This document shows positions 11,698-23,014 of a stretch of 64,000 nucleotides of DNA, in pieces (positions within the stretch are counted from its first letter, which is position 1; the number at the start of each line of letters is the position of its first letter). The notes beneath the pieces are model-generated. The model was not told the DNA's origin and did not search any database. It worked only from the letters and a program-made list of their open reading frames with translations. The stretch lies in NCBI GenBank assembly GCA_026018925.1, contig JAKSZU010000016.1:11874940-11938939 (forward strand), in the 5' to 3' direction. This stretch comes from Tupaia tana. Taxonomy: Eukaryota > Chordata > Mammalia > Scandentia > Tupaiidae. The translations under genes were made by a program, and so were the position numbers.

Positions 11698-12050
11698 GAG
11701 AAAGCCTGCTCAATGGCTCCTGACATCTAGACATGCTGGGAGACAGGAAGATGTCCCACTCCTAACTGGGCCTCCAGCCTACAATACCCACGTGAACAGC
11801 CCTTCTTCAAGAGAAAGCCTGCTCAATGGCTCCTGACATCTAGACATGCTGGGAGACAGGAAGATGTCCCACTCCTAACTGGGCCTCCAGCATACAAAAC
11901 CCACGTGAACAGCCCTTCTTCAAGAGAAAGCCTGCTCAATGGCTCCTGACATCTAGACATGCTGGGAGAAAGGAAGATGTCCCACTCCTAACTGGGCCTC
12001 CAGCCTACAAAACCCATGTGAACAGCCCTTCTTCAAGAGAAAGCCTGCTC
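11698..12050 (+). repeat. Satellite segment 4, three monomers between SINEs 3 and 4
   Basis: Three monomers plus the target copy. Two carry GAGACAGG (about 11741 and 11854) and the first carries CAATACC (about 11783), a mixture of variants that elsewhere lie on opposite sides of the SINE. Confidence 0.95.
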
Positions 12051-12324
12051 TGGGAACCAGCAGTTAGTGTAATGGCTATGTCGCTGGACTCCCACGTAGT
12101 CGACCGTGGTTCGCGTCTCGGACCCGGTGGCTTACAACTCACGCCGGGCGCGTGTGCGTGCGTGCCCAAGATCCCGAGAGGAGAATGGAGGAGAAGGGAT
12201 TGCGGCGTGACCATCCCCCCTGGGGGGTGATTTCTCGCTTTCTGTCTCTATGTCTCTCTCTATCTGTCTGGCGAGCGCACGCGCCCTATAGCGAAAAAAA
12301 CCTCTCCAAAAAAAAAAAAAAAAA
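12051..12324 (+). mobile_element. tRNA-derived SINE-like element, copy 4
   Basis: Common body with 17 A residues. Target duplications are at 12037-12050 and 12325-12338. The downstream monomer reads GATGACCC rather than GATGCCCC. This copy begins a 2.8-kb block that is repeated from SINE 7 at an offset of 10,684 bp. Confidence 0.9.
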
Positions 12325-14830
12325 GAGAAAGCCTGCTCAATGGCTCCTGACATCTAGACATGCTGGGAGAAAGGAAGATGACCCACTCCTAACTGGGCCT
12401 CCAGCATACAAAACCCACGTGAACAGCCCTTCTTCAAGAGAAAGCCTGCTCAATGGCTCCTGACATCTAGACATGCTGGGAGAAAGGAAGATGTCCCACT
12501 CCTAACTGGGCCTCCAGCATACAAAACCCACGTGAACAGCCCTTCTTCAAGAGAAAGCCTGCTCAATGGCTCCTGACATCTAGACATGCTGGGAGAAAGG
12601 AAGATGTCCCACTCCTAACTGGGCCTCCAGCCTACAATACCCACGTGAACAGCCCTTCTTCAAGAGAAAGACTGCTCAATGGCTCCTGACATCTAGACAT
12701 GCTGGGAGAAAGGAAGATGTCCCACTCCTAACTGGGCCTCCAGCATACAAAACCCACGTGAACAGCCCTTCTTCAAGAGAACGCCTGCTCAATGGCTCCT
12801 GACATCTAGACATGCTGGGAGAAAGTATGATGTCCCACTCCTAACTGGGCCTCCAGCCTACAAAACCCACGTGAACAGCCCTTCTTCAAGAGAAAGCCTG
12901 CTCAATGGCTCCTGACATCTAGACATGCTGGGAGAAAGGAAGATGTCCCACTCCTAACTGGGCCTCCAGCCTACAAAACCCACGTGAACAGCCCTTCTTC
13001 AAGAGAAAGCCTGCTCAATGGCTCCTGACATCTAGACATGCTGGGAGAAAGGAAGATGTCCCACTCCTAACTGGGCCTCCAGCCTACAAAACCCACGTGA
13101 ACAGCCCTTCTTCAAGAGAAAGCCTGCTCAATGGCTCCTGACATCTAGACATGCTGGGAGAAAGGAAGATGTCCCACTCCTAACTGGGCCTCCAGCATAC
13201 AAAACCCACGTGAACAGCCCTTCTTCAAGAGAAAGCCTGCTCAATGGCTCCTGACATCTAGACATGCTGGGAGAAAGAAAGATGTCCCACTCCTAACTGG
13301 GCCTCCAGCCTACAAAACCCACGTGAACAGCCCTTCTTCAAGAGAAAGCCTGCTCAATGGCTCCTGACATCTAGACATGCTGGGAGAAAGAAAGATGTCC
13401 CACTCCTAACTGGGCCTCCAGCATACAAAACCCACGTGAACAGCCCTTCTTCAAGAGAAAGCCTGCTCAATGGCTCCTGACATCTAGACATGCTGGGAGA
13501 AAGGAAGATGTCCCACTCCTAACTGGGCCTCCAGCTTACAAAACCCACGTGAACAGCCCTTCTTCAAGAGAAAGCCTGCTCAATGGCTCCTGACATCTAG
13601 ACATGCTGGGAGAAAGGAAGATGTCCCACTCCTAACTGGGCCTCCAGCCTACAAAACCCACGTGAACAGCCCTTCTTCAAGAGAAAGCCTGCTCAATGGC
13701 TCCTGACATCTACACATGCTGTGAGAAAGGAAGATGACCCACTCCTAACTGGGCCTCCAGCATACAAAACCCACATGAACAGCCCTTCTTCAAGAGAAAG
13801 CCTGCTCAATGGCTCCTGACATCTAGACATGCTGGGAGAAAGGAAGATGTCCCACTCCTAACTGGGCCTCCAGCCTACAAAACCCACGTGAACAGCCCTT
13901 CTTCAAGAGAAAGCCTGCTCAATGGCTCCTGACATCTAGACATGCTGGGAGAAAGGAAGATGTCCCACTCCTAACTGGGCCTCCAGCCTACAAAACCCAC
14001 GTGAACAGCCCTTCTTCAAGAGAAAGCCTGCTCAATGGCTCCTGACATCTAGACATGCTGGGAGAAAGGAAGATGTCCCACTCCTAACTGGGCCTCCAGC
14101 ATACAAAACCCACGTGAACAGCCCTTCTTCAAGAGAAAGCCTGCTCAATGGCTCCTGACATCTAGACATGCTGGGAGAAAGGAAGATGTCCCACTCCTAA
14201 CTGGGCCTCCAGCCTACAAAACCCACGTGAACAGCCCTTCTTCAAGAGAAAGCCTGCTCAATGGCTCCTGACATCTAGACATGCTGGGAGAAAGGAAGAT
14301 GTCCCACTCCTAACTGGGCCTCCAGCATACAAAACCCACGTGAACAGCCCTTCTTCAAGAGAAAGCCTGCTCAATGGCTCCTGACATCTAGACATGCTGG
14401 GAGAAAGGAAGATGCCCCACTCCTAACTGGGCCTCCAGCCTACAAAACCCACGTGAACAGCCCTTCTTCAAGAGAAAGCCTGCTCAATGGCTCCTGACAT
14501 CTAGACATGCTGGGAGAAAGGAAGATGTCCCACTCCTAACTGGGCCTCCAGCATACAAAACCCACCTGAACAGCCCTTCTTCAAGAGAAAGCCTGCTCAA
14601 GGCTCCTGACATCTAGACATGCTGGGAGAAAGGAAGATGTCCCACTCCTAACTGGGCCTCCAGCATACAAAACCCACGTGAACAGCCCTTCTTCAAGAGA
14701 AAGCCTGCTCAATGGCTCCTGACATCTAGACATGCTGGGAGAAAGGAAGATGTCCCACTCCTAACTGGGCCTCCAGCATACAAAACCCAAGTGAACAGCC
14801 CTTCTTCACGAGAAAGCCTGCTCAATGGCT
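12051..14830 (+). repeat. 2.8-kb block, first copy (repeated at 22727)
   Basis: From SINE 4 onward, rare variants AGACTGCTC, two GAAAGAAAG monomers, CAGCTTACA, TGCTGTGAG, CCACATG and GATGCCCC recur after SINE 7 at a constant 10,684-bp offset. Beyond 24719 the offset grows by 339 bp because three monomers are duplicated there. Similarity in variant order is lost after the CAAGTG/CACGAG monomer near 14800 (about 25820 in the second copy). Confidence 0.75.
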
Positions 14831-17800
14831 CCTGACATCTAGACATGCTGGGAGAAAGGAAGATGTCCCACTCCTAACTGGGCCTCCAGCATACAAAACC
14901 CACGTGAACAGCCCATCTTCAAGAGAAAGCCTGCTCAATGGATCCTGACATCTAGACATGCTGGGAGAAAGGAAGATGTCCCACTCCTAACTGGGCCTCC
15001 AGCATACAAAACCCACGTGAACAGCCCTTCTGCAAGAGAAAGCCTGCTCAATGGCTCCTGACATCTAGACATGCTGGGAGAAAGGAAGATGTCCCACTCC
15101 TAACTGGGCCTCCAGCATACAAAACGCACGTGAACAGCCCTTCTTCAAGAGAAAGCCTGCTCAATGGCTCCTGACATCTAGACATGCTGGGAGAAAGGAA
15201 GATGTCCCACTCCTAACTGGGCCTCCAGCATACAAAACCCACGTGAACAGCCCTTCTTCAAGAGAATGCCTGCTCAATGGCTCCTGACATCTAGACATGC
15301 TGGGAGAAAGGAAGATGTCCCACTCCTAACTGGGCCTCCAGCCTACAAAACCCACGTGAACAGCCCTTCTTCAAGAGAAAGCCTGCTCAATGGCTCCTGA
15401 CATCTAGACATGCTGGGAGAAAGGAAGATGTCCCACTCCTAACTGGGCCTCCAGCCTACAAACCCACGTGAACAGCCCTTCTTCAAGAGAAAGCCTGCTC
15501 AATGGCTCCTGACATCTAGACATGCTGGGAGAAAGGAAGATGTCCCACTCCTAACTGGGCCTCCAGCCTACAAAACCCACGTGAACAGCCCTTCTTCAAG
15601 AGAAAGCCTGCTCAATGGCTCCTGACATCTAGACATGCTGGGAGAAAGGAAGATGTCCCACTCCTAACTGGGCCTCCAGCCTACAAAACCCACGTGAACA
15701 GCCCTTCTTCAAGAGAAAACCTGCTCAATGGCTCCTGACATCTACACATGCTGGGAGAAAGGAAGATGTCCCACTCCTAACTGGGCCTCCAGCCTACAAA
15801 ACCCACGTGAACAGCCCTTCTTCAAGAGAAAGCCTGCTCAATGGCTCCTGACATCTAAACACGCTGGGAGAAAGGAAGATGTCCCACTCCTAACTGGGCC
15901 TCCAGCCTACAAAACCCACGTGAACAGCCCTTCTTCAAGAGAAAGGGTGCTCAATGGCTCCTGACATCTAGACATGCTGGGAGAAAGGAAGATGTCCCAC
16001 TCCTAACTGGGCCTCCAGCATACAAAACCCAAGTGAACAGCCCTTCTTCATGAGAAAGCCTGCTCAATGGCTCCTGACATCTAGACATGCTGGGAGAAAG
16101 GAAGATGTCCCACTCCTAACTGGGCCTCCAGCCTACAAAACGCACGTGAACAGCCCTTCTTCAAGAGAAAGCCTGCTCAATGGCTCCTGACATCTAGACA
16201 TGCTGGGAGAAAGGAAGATGTCCCACTCCTAACTGGGCCTCCAGCCTACAAAACCCACGTGAACAGCCCTTCTTCAAGAGAAAGCCTGCTCAATGGCTCC
16301 TGACATCTAGACATGCTGGGAGAAAGGAAGATGTCCCACTCCTAACTGGGCCTCCAGCCTACAAAACCCACGTGAACAGCCCTTCTTCAAGAGAAAGCCT
16401 GCTCAATGGCTCCTGACATCTAGACATGCTGGGAGAAAGGAAGATGTCCCACTCCTAATTGGGCCTCCAGCATACAAAACCCACGTGAACAGCCCTTCTT
16501 CAAGAGAAAGCCTGCTCAATGGCTCCTGACATCTAGACATGCTGGGAGAAAGGAAGATGTCCCACTCCTAACTGGGCCTCCAGCATACAAAACCCACGTG
16601 AACAGCCCTTCTTCAAGAGAAAGCCTGCTCAATGGCTCCTGACATCTAGACATGCTGGGAGAAAGGAAGATGTCCCACTCCTAACTGTGCCTACAGCCTA
16701 CAAAACCCAAGTGAACAGCCCTTCTTCACGAGAAAGCCTGCTCAATGGCTCCTGACATCTAGACATGCTGGGAGAAAGGAAGATGTCCCACTCCTAACTG
16801 GGCCTCCAGCATACAAAACCCACGTGAACAGCCCATCTTCAAGAGAAAGCCTGCTCAATGGATCCTGACATCTAGACATGCTGGGAGAAAGGAAGATGTC
16901 CCACTCCTAACTGGGACTCCAGCATACAAAACCCACGTGAACAGCCCTTCTGCAAGAGAAAGCCTGCTCAATGGCTCCTGACATCTAGACATGCTGGGAG
17001 AAAGGAAGATGTCCCACTCCTAACTGGGACTCCAGCATACAAAACGCACGTGAACAGCCCTTCTTCAAGAGAAAGCCTGCTCAATGGCTCCTGACATCTA
17101 GACATGCTGGGAGAAAGGAAGATGCCCCACTCCTACCTGGGCCTCCAGCCTACAAAACCCACGTGAACAGCCCTTCTTCAAGAGAAAGCCTGCTCAATGG
17201 CTCCTGACATCTAGACATGCTGGGAGAAAGGAAGATGTCCCACTCCTAACTGGGCCTCCAGCATACAAAACCCACGTGAACAGCCCTTCTTCAAGAGAAA
17301 GCCTGCTCAATGGCTCCTGACATCTAGACATGCTGGGAGAAAGGAAGATGTCCCACTCCTAACTGGGCCTCCAGCATACAAAACCCACGTGAACAGCCCT
17401 TCTTCAAGAGAAAGCCTGCTCAATGGCTCCTGACATCTAGACATGCTGGGAGAAAGGAAGATGTCCCACTCCTAACTGGGCCTCCAGCCTACAAAACCCA
17501 CGTGAACAGCTCTTCAAGAGAAAGCCTGCTCAATGGCTCCTGACATCTAGACATGCTGGGAGAAAGGAAGATGTCCCACTCCTAACTGGGCCTCCAGCCT
17601 ACAAAACCCACGTTAACAGCCCATCTTCAAGAGAAAGCCTGCTCAATGGCTCCTGACATCTAGACATGCTGGGAGAAAGGAAGATGTCCCACTCCTAACT
17701 GGGACTCCAGCATACAAAACGCACGTGAACAGCCCTTCTTCAAGAGAAAGCCTGCTCAATGGCTCCTGACATCTAGACATGCTGGGAGAAAGGAAGATGT

Positions 17801-18096
17801 CCCACTCCTAACTGGGCCTCCAGCATACAAAACCCACGTGAACAGCCCTTCTTCAAGAGAAAGCCTGCTCAATGGCTCCTGACATCTAGACATGCTGGGA
17901 GACAGGAAGATGTCCCACTCCTAACTGGGCCTCCAGCATACAAAACCCACGTGAACAGCCCTTCTTCAAGAGAAAGCCTGCTCAATGGCTCCTGACATCT
18001 AGACATGCTGGGAGAAAGGAAGATGTCCCACTCCTAACTGGGCCTCCAGCCTACAAAACCCATGTGAACAGCCCTTCTTCAAGAGAAAGCCTGCTC
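12325..18096 (+). repeat. Satellite segment 5, 51 monomers
   Basis: Length is 51 monomers plus the target copy minus 5 bp. The 5 bp are single-base losses near 14599 and 15460 and the 3-bp deletion near 17508. Notable variants are AGACTGCTC (12670), two GAAAGAAAGATG monomers (about 13270 and 13390), CAGCTTACA (about 13533), TGCTGTGAG (about 13716), CCACCTGAAC (about 14570), the marker pair at 15735-15960, CAAGTG monomers near 14790, 16030 and 16710, and CACGTTAAC near 17612. Confidence 0.95.
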
Positions 18097-18367
18097 TGGG
18101 AACCAGCAGTTAGTGTAATGGCTATGTCGCTGGACTCCCACGTAGTCGACCGTGGTTCGCGTCTCGGACCCGGTGGCTTACAACTCACGCCGGGCGCGTG
18201 TGCGTGCGTGCCCAAGATCCCGAGAGGAGAATGGAGGAGAAGGGATTGCGGCGTGACCATCCCCCCTGGGGGGTGATTTCTCGCTTTCTGTCTCTATGTC
18301 TCTCTCTATCTGTCTGGCGAGCGCACGCGCCCTATAGCGAAAAAAACCTCTCCAAAAAAAAAAAAAA
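18097..18367 (+). mobile_element. tRNA-derived SINE-like element, copy 5
   Basis: Common body with 14 A residues. Target duplications are at 18083-18096 and 18368-18381. The host monomer has CATGTG. Downstream monomers carry GATGCCCC, then CTGCAAG, the combination also seen after copies 6, 8, 9 and 11. Confidence 0.9.
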
Positions 18368-21300
18368 GAGAAAGCCTGCTCAATGGCTCCTGACATCTAG
18401 ACATGCTGGGAGAAAGGAAGATGCCCCACTCCTAACTGGGCCTCCAGCATACAAAACCCACGTGAACAGCCCTTCTGCAAGAGAAAGCCTGCTCAATGGC
18501 TCCTGACATCTAGACATGCTGGGAGAAAGGAAGATGTCCCACTCCTAACTGGGCCTCCAGCATACAAAACCCACGTGAACAGCCCTTCTTCAAGAGAAAG
18601 CCTGCTCAATGGCTCCTGACATCTAGACATGCTGGGAGAAAGGAAGATGTCCCACTCCTAACTGGGCCTCCAGCCTACAAAACCCACGTGAACAGCCCTT
18701 CTTCAAGAGAAAGCCTGCTCAATGGCTCCTGACATCTAGACATGCTGGGAGAAAGGAAGATGTCCCACTCCTAACTGGGCCTCCAGCATACAAAACCCAC
18801 GTGAACAGCCCTTCTTCAAGAGAACGCCTGCTCAATGGCTCCTGACATCTAGACATGCTGGGAGAAAGTATGATGTCCCACTCCTAACTGGGCCTCCAGC
18901 CTACAAAACCCACGTGAACAGCCCTTCTTCAAGAGAAAGCCTGCTCAATGGCTCCTGACATCTAGACATGCTGGGAGAAAGGAAGATGTCCCACTCCTAA
19001 CTGGGCCTCCAGCCTACAAAACCCACGTGAACAGCCCTTCTTCAAGAGAAAGCCTGCTCAATGGCTCCTGACATCTAGACATGCTGGGAGAAAGGAAGAT
19101 GTCCCACTCCTAACTGGGCCTCCAGCCTACAAAACCCACGTGAACAGCCCTTCTTCAAGAGAAAGCCTGCTCAATGGCTCCTGACATCTAGACATGCTGG
19201 GAGAAAGGAAGATGTCCCACTCCTAACTGGGCCTCCAGCCTACAAAACCCACGTGAACAGCCCTTCTTCAAGAGAAAGCCTGCTCAATGGCTCCTGACAT
19301 CTAGACATGCTGGGAGAAAGAAAGATGTCCCACTCCTAACTGGGCCTCCAGCCTACAAAACCCACGTGAACAGCCCTTCTTCAAGAGAAAGCCTGCTCAA
19401 TGGCTCCTGACATCTAGACATGCTGGGAGAAAGGAAGATGTCCCACTCCTAACTGGGCCTCCAGCCTACAAAACCCACGTGAACAGCCCTTCTTCAAGAG
19501 AAAACCTGCTCAATGGCTCCTGACATCTACACATGCTGGGAGAAAGGAAGATGTCCCACTCCTAACTGGGCCTCCAGCCTACAAAACCCACGTGAACAGC
19601 CCTTCTTCAAGAGAAAGCCTGCTCAATGGCTCCTGACATCTAAACACGCTGGGAGAAAGGAAGATGTCCCACTCCTAACTGGGCCTCCAGCCTACAAAAC
19701 CCACGTGAACAGCCCTTCTTCAAGAGAAAGGGTGCTCAATGGCTCCTGACATCTAGACATGCTGGGAGAAAGGAAGATGTCCCACTCCTAACTGGGCCTC
19801 CAGCATACAAAACCCAAGTGAACAGCCCTTCTTCATGAGAAAGCCTGCTCAATGGCTCCTGACATCTAGACATGCTGGGAGAAAGGAAGATGTCCCACTC
19901 CTAACTGGGCCTCCAGCCTACAAAACGCACGTGAACAGCCCTTCTTCAAGAGAAAGCCTGCTCAATGGCTCCTGACATCTAGACATGCTGGGAGAAAGGA
20001 AGATGTCCCACTCCTAACTGGGCCTCCAGCCTACAAAACCCACGTGAACAGCCCTTCTTCAAGAGAAAGCCTGCTCAATGGCTCCTGACATCTAGACATG
20101 CTGGGAGAAAGGAAGATGTCCCACTCCTAACTGGGCCTCCAGCCTACAAAACCCACGTGAACAGCCCTTCTTCAAGAGAAAGGGTGCTCAATGGCTCCTG
20201 ACATCTAGACATGCTGGGAGAAAGGAAGATGTCCCACTCCTAACTGGGCCTCCAGCATACAAAACCCACGTGAACAGCCCTTCTTCAAGAGAAAGCCTGC
20301 TCAATGGCTCCTGACATCTAGACATGCTGGGAGAAAGGAAGATGTCCCACTCCTAACTGGGCCTCCAGCATACAAAACCCACGTGAACAGCCCTTCTTCA
20401 AGAGAAAGCCTGCTCAATGGCTCCTGACATCTAGACATGCTGGGAGAAAGGAAGATGTCCCACTCCTAACTGGGCCTCCAGCATACAAAACCCACGTGAA
20501 CAGCCCTTCTTCAAGAGAAAGCCTGCTCAATGGCTCCTGACATCTAGACATGCTGGGAGAAAGGAAGATGTCCCACTCCTAACTGGGCCTCCAGCCTACA
20601 AAACCCACGTGAACAGCTCTTCAAGAGAAAGCCTGCTCAATGGCTCCTGACATCTAGACATGCTGGGAGAAAGGAAGATGTCCCACTCCTAACTGGGCCT
20701 CCAGCCTACAAAACCCACGTTAACAGCCCATCTTCAAGAGAAAGCCTGCTCAATGGCTCCTGACATCTAGACATGCTGGGAGAAAGGAAGATGTCCCACT
20801 CCTAACTGGGACTCCAGCATACAAAACGCACGTGAACAGCCCTTCTTCAAGAGAAAGCCTGCTCAATGGCTCCTGACATCTAGACATGCTGGGAGAAAGG
20901 AAGATGTCCCACTCCTAACTGGGCCTCCAGCATACAAAACCCACGTGAACAGCCCTTCTTCAAGAGAAAGCCTGCTCAATGGCTCCTGACATCTAGACAT
21001 GCTGGGAGACAGGAAGATGTCCCACTCCTAACTGGGCCTCCAGCATACAAAACCCACGTGAACAGCCCTTCTTCAAGAGAAAGCCTGCTCAATGGCTCCT
21101 GACATCTAGACATGCTGGGAGAAAGGAAGATGTCCCACTCCTAACTGGGCCTCCAGCCTACAAATCCCACGTGAACAGCTCTTCAAGAGAAAGCCTGCTC
21201 AATGGCTCCTGACATCTAGACATGCTGGGAGAAAGGAAGATGTCCCACTCCTAACTGGGCCTCCAGCCTACAAAACCCACGTTAACAGCCCATCTTCAAG

Positions 21301-21426
21301 AGAAAGCCTGCTCAATGGCTCCTGACATCTAGACATGCTGGGAGAAAGGAAGATGTCCCACTCCTAACTGGGCCTCCAGCCTACAAAACCCATGTGAACA
21401 GCCCTTCTTCAAGAGAAAGCCTGCTC
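18368..21426 (+). repeat. Satellite segment 6, 27 monomers
   Basis: Length equals 27 monomers plus the target copy minus 6 bp, from two CAGCTCTTC deletions (about 20616 and 21178). Order: GATGCCCC, CTGCAAG, GAGAACGCC, GTATGATG (about 18869), GAAAGAAAG, marker pair 19520-19745, CAAGTG/CATGAG, GCACGTG, GGGTGCTC, CAGCTCTTC, CACGTTAAC, GGACTCC, GAGACAGG (about 21008), then a second CAGCTCTTC/CACGTTAAC pair directly before SINE 6. Confidence 0.95.
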
Positions 21427-21698
21427 TGGGAACCAGCAGTTAGTGTAATGGCTATGTCGCTGGACTCCCACGTAGTCGACCGTGGTTCGCGTCTCGGACC
21501 CGGTGGCTTACAACTCACGCCGGGCGCGTGTGCGTGCGTGCCCAAGATCCCGAGAGGAGAATGGAGGAGAAGGGATTGCGGCGTGACCATCCCCCCTGGG
21601 GGGTGATTTCTCGCTTTCTGTCTCTATGTCTCTCTCTATCTGTCTGGCGAGCGCACGCGCCCTATAGCGAAAAAAACCTCTCCAAAAAAAAAAAAAAA
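21427..21698 (+). mobile_element. tRNA-derived SINE-like element, copy 6
   Basis: Common body with 15 A residues. Target duplications are at 21413-21426 and 21699-21712. Here the CACGTTAAC monomer directly precedes the SINE host monomer. The three-monomer stretch with GGACTCC and GAGACAGG that normally intervenes is absent, as it is at copy 8. Confidence 0.9.
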
Positions 21699-22726
21699 GA
21701 GAAAGCCTGCTCAATGGCTCCTGACATCTAGACATGCTGGGAGAAAGGAAGATGCCCCACTCCTAACTGGGCCTCCAGCATACAAAACCCACGTGAACAG
21801 CCCTTCTGCAAGAGAAAGCCTGCTCAATGGCTCCTGACATCTAGACATGCTGGGAGAAAGGAAGATGTCCCACTCCTAACTGGGCCTCCAGCATACAAAA
21901 CCCACGTGAACAGCCCTTCTTCAAGAGAAAGCCTGCTCAATGGCTCCTGACATCTAGACATGCTGGGAGAAAGGAAGATGTCCCACTCCTAACTGGGCCT
22001 CCAGCATACAAAACCCACGTGAACAGCCCTTCTTCAAGAGAAAGCCTGCTCAATGGCTCCTGACATCTAGACATGCTGGGAGAAAGGAAGATGTCCCACT
22101 CCTAACTGGGCCTCCAGCCTACAAAACCCACGTGAACAGCTCTTCAAGAGAAAGCCTGCTCAATGGCTCCTGACATCTAGACATGCTGGGAGAAAGGAAG
22201 ATGTCCCACTCCTAACTGGGCCTCCAGCCTACAAAACCCACGTTAACAGCCCATCTTCAAGAGAAAGCCTGCTCAATGGCTCCTGACATCTAGACATGCT
22301 GGGAGAAAGGAAGATGTCCCACTCCTAACTGGGACTCCAGCATACAAAACGCACGTGAACAGCCCTTCTTCAAGAGAAAGCCTGCTCAATGGCTCCTGAC
22401 ATCTAGACATGCTGGGAGAAAGGAAGATGTCCCACTCCTAACTGGGCCTCCAGCATACAAAACCCACGTGAACAGCCCTTCTTCAAGAGAAAGCCTGCTC
22501 AATGGCTCCTGACATCTAGACATGCTGGGAGACAGGAAGATGTCCCACTCCTAACTGGGCCTCCAGCATACAAAACCCACGTGAACAGCCCTTCTTCAAG
22601 AGAAAGCCTGCTCAATGGCTCCTGACATCTAGACATGCTGGGAGAAAGGAAGATGTCCCACTCCTAACTGGGCCTCCAGCCTACAAAACCCATGTGAACA
22701 GCCCTTCTTCAAGAGAAAGCCTGCTC
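21699..22726 (+). repeat. Satellite segment 7, nine monomers
   Basis: Nine monomers plus the target copy minus 3 bp (CAGCTCTTC near 22140). Variant order is GATGCCCC, CTGCAAG, then the complete pre-SINE run CAGCTCTTC, CACGTTAAC, GGACTCC with GCACGTG, and GAGACAGG. It looks like a HOR shortened by a large internal deletion. Confidence 0.95.
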
Positions 22727-22983
22727 TGGGAACCAGCAGTTAGTGTAATGGCTATGTCGCTGGACTCCCACGTAGTCGACCGTGGTTCGCGTCTCGGACC
22801 CGGTGGCTTACAACTCACGCCGGGCGCGTGTGCGTGCGTGCCCAAGATCCCGAGAGGAGAATGGAGGAGAAGGGATTGCGGCGTGACCATCCCCCCTGGG
22901 GGGTGATTTCTCGCTTTCTGTCTCTATGTCTCTCTCTATCTGTCTGGCGAGCGCACGCGCCCTATAGCGAAAAAAACCTCTCC

Positions 22984-23008
<25 letters not shown>
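22727..23008 (+). mobile_element. tRNA-derived SINE-like element, copy 7
   Basis: Common body with 25 A residues, equal longest with copy 1. Target duplications are at 22713-22726 and 23009-23022. Downstream sequence is the near duplicate of that following copy 4, whose A-tail is 17, so the tail changed length after the block was copied. Confidence 0.9.
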
Positions 23009-23014
<6 letters not shown>
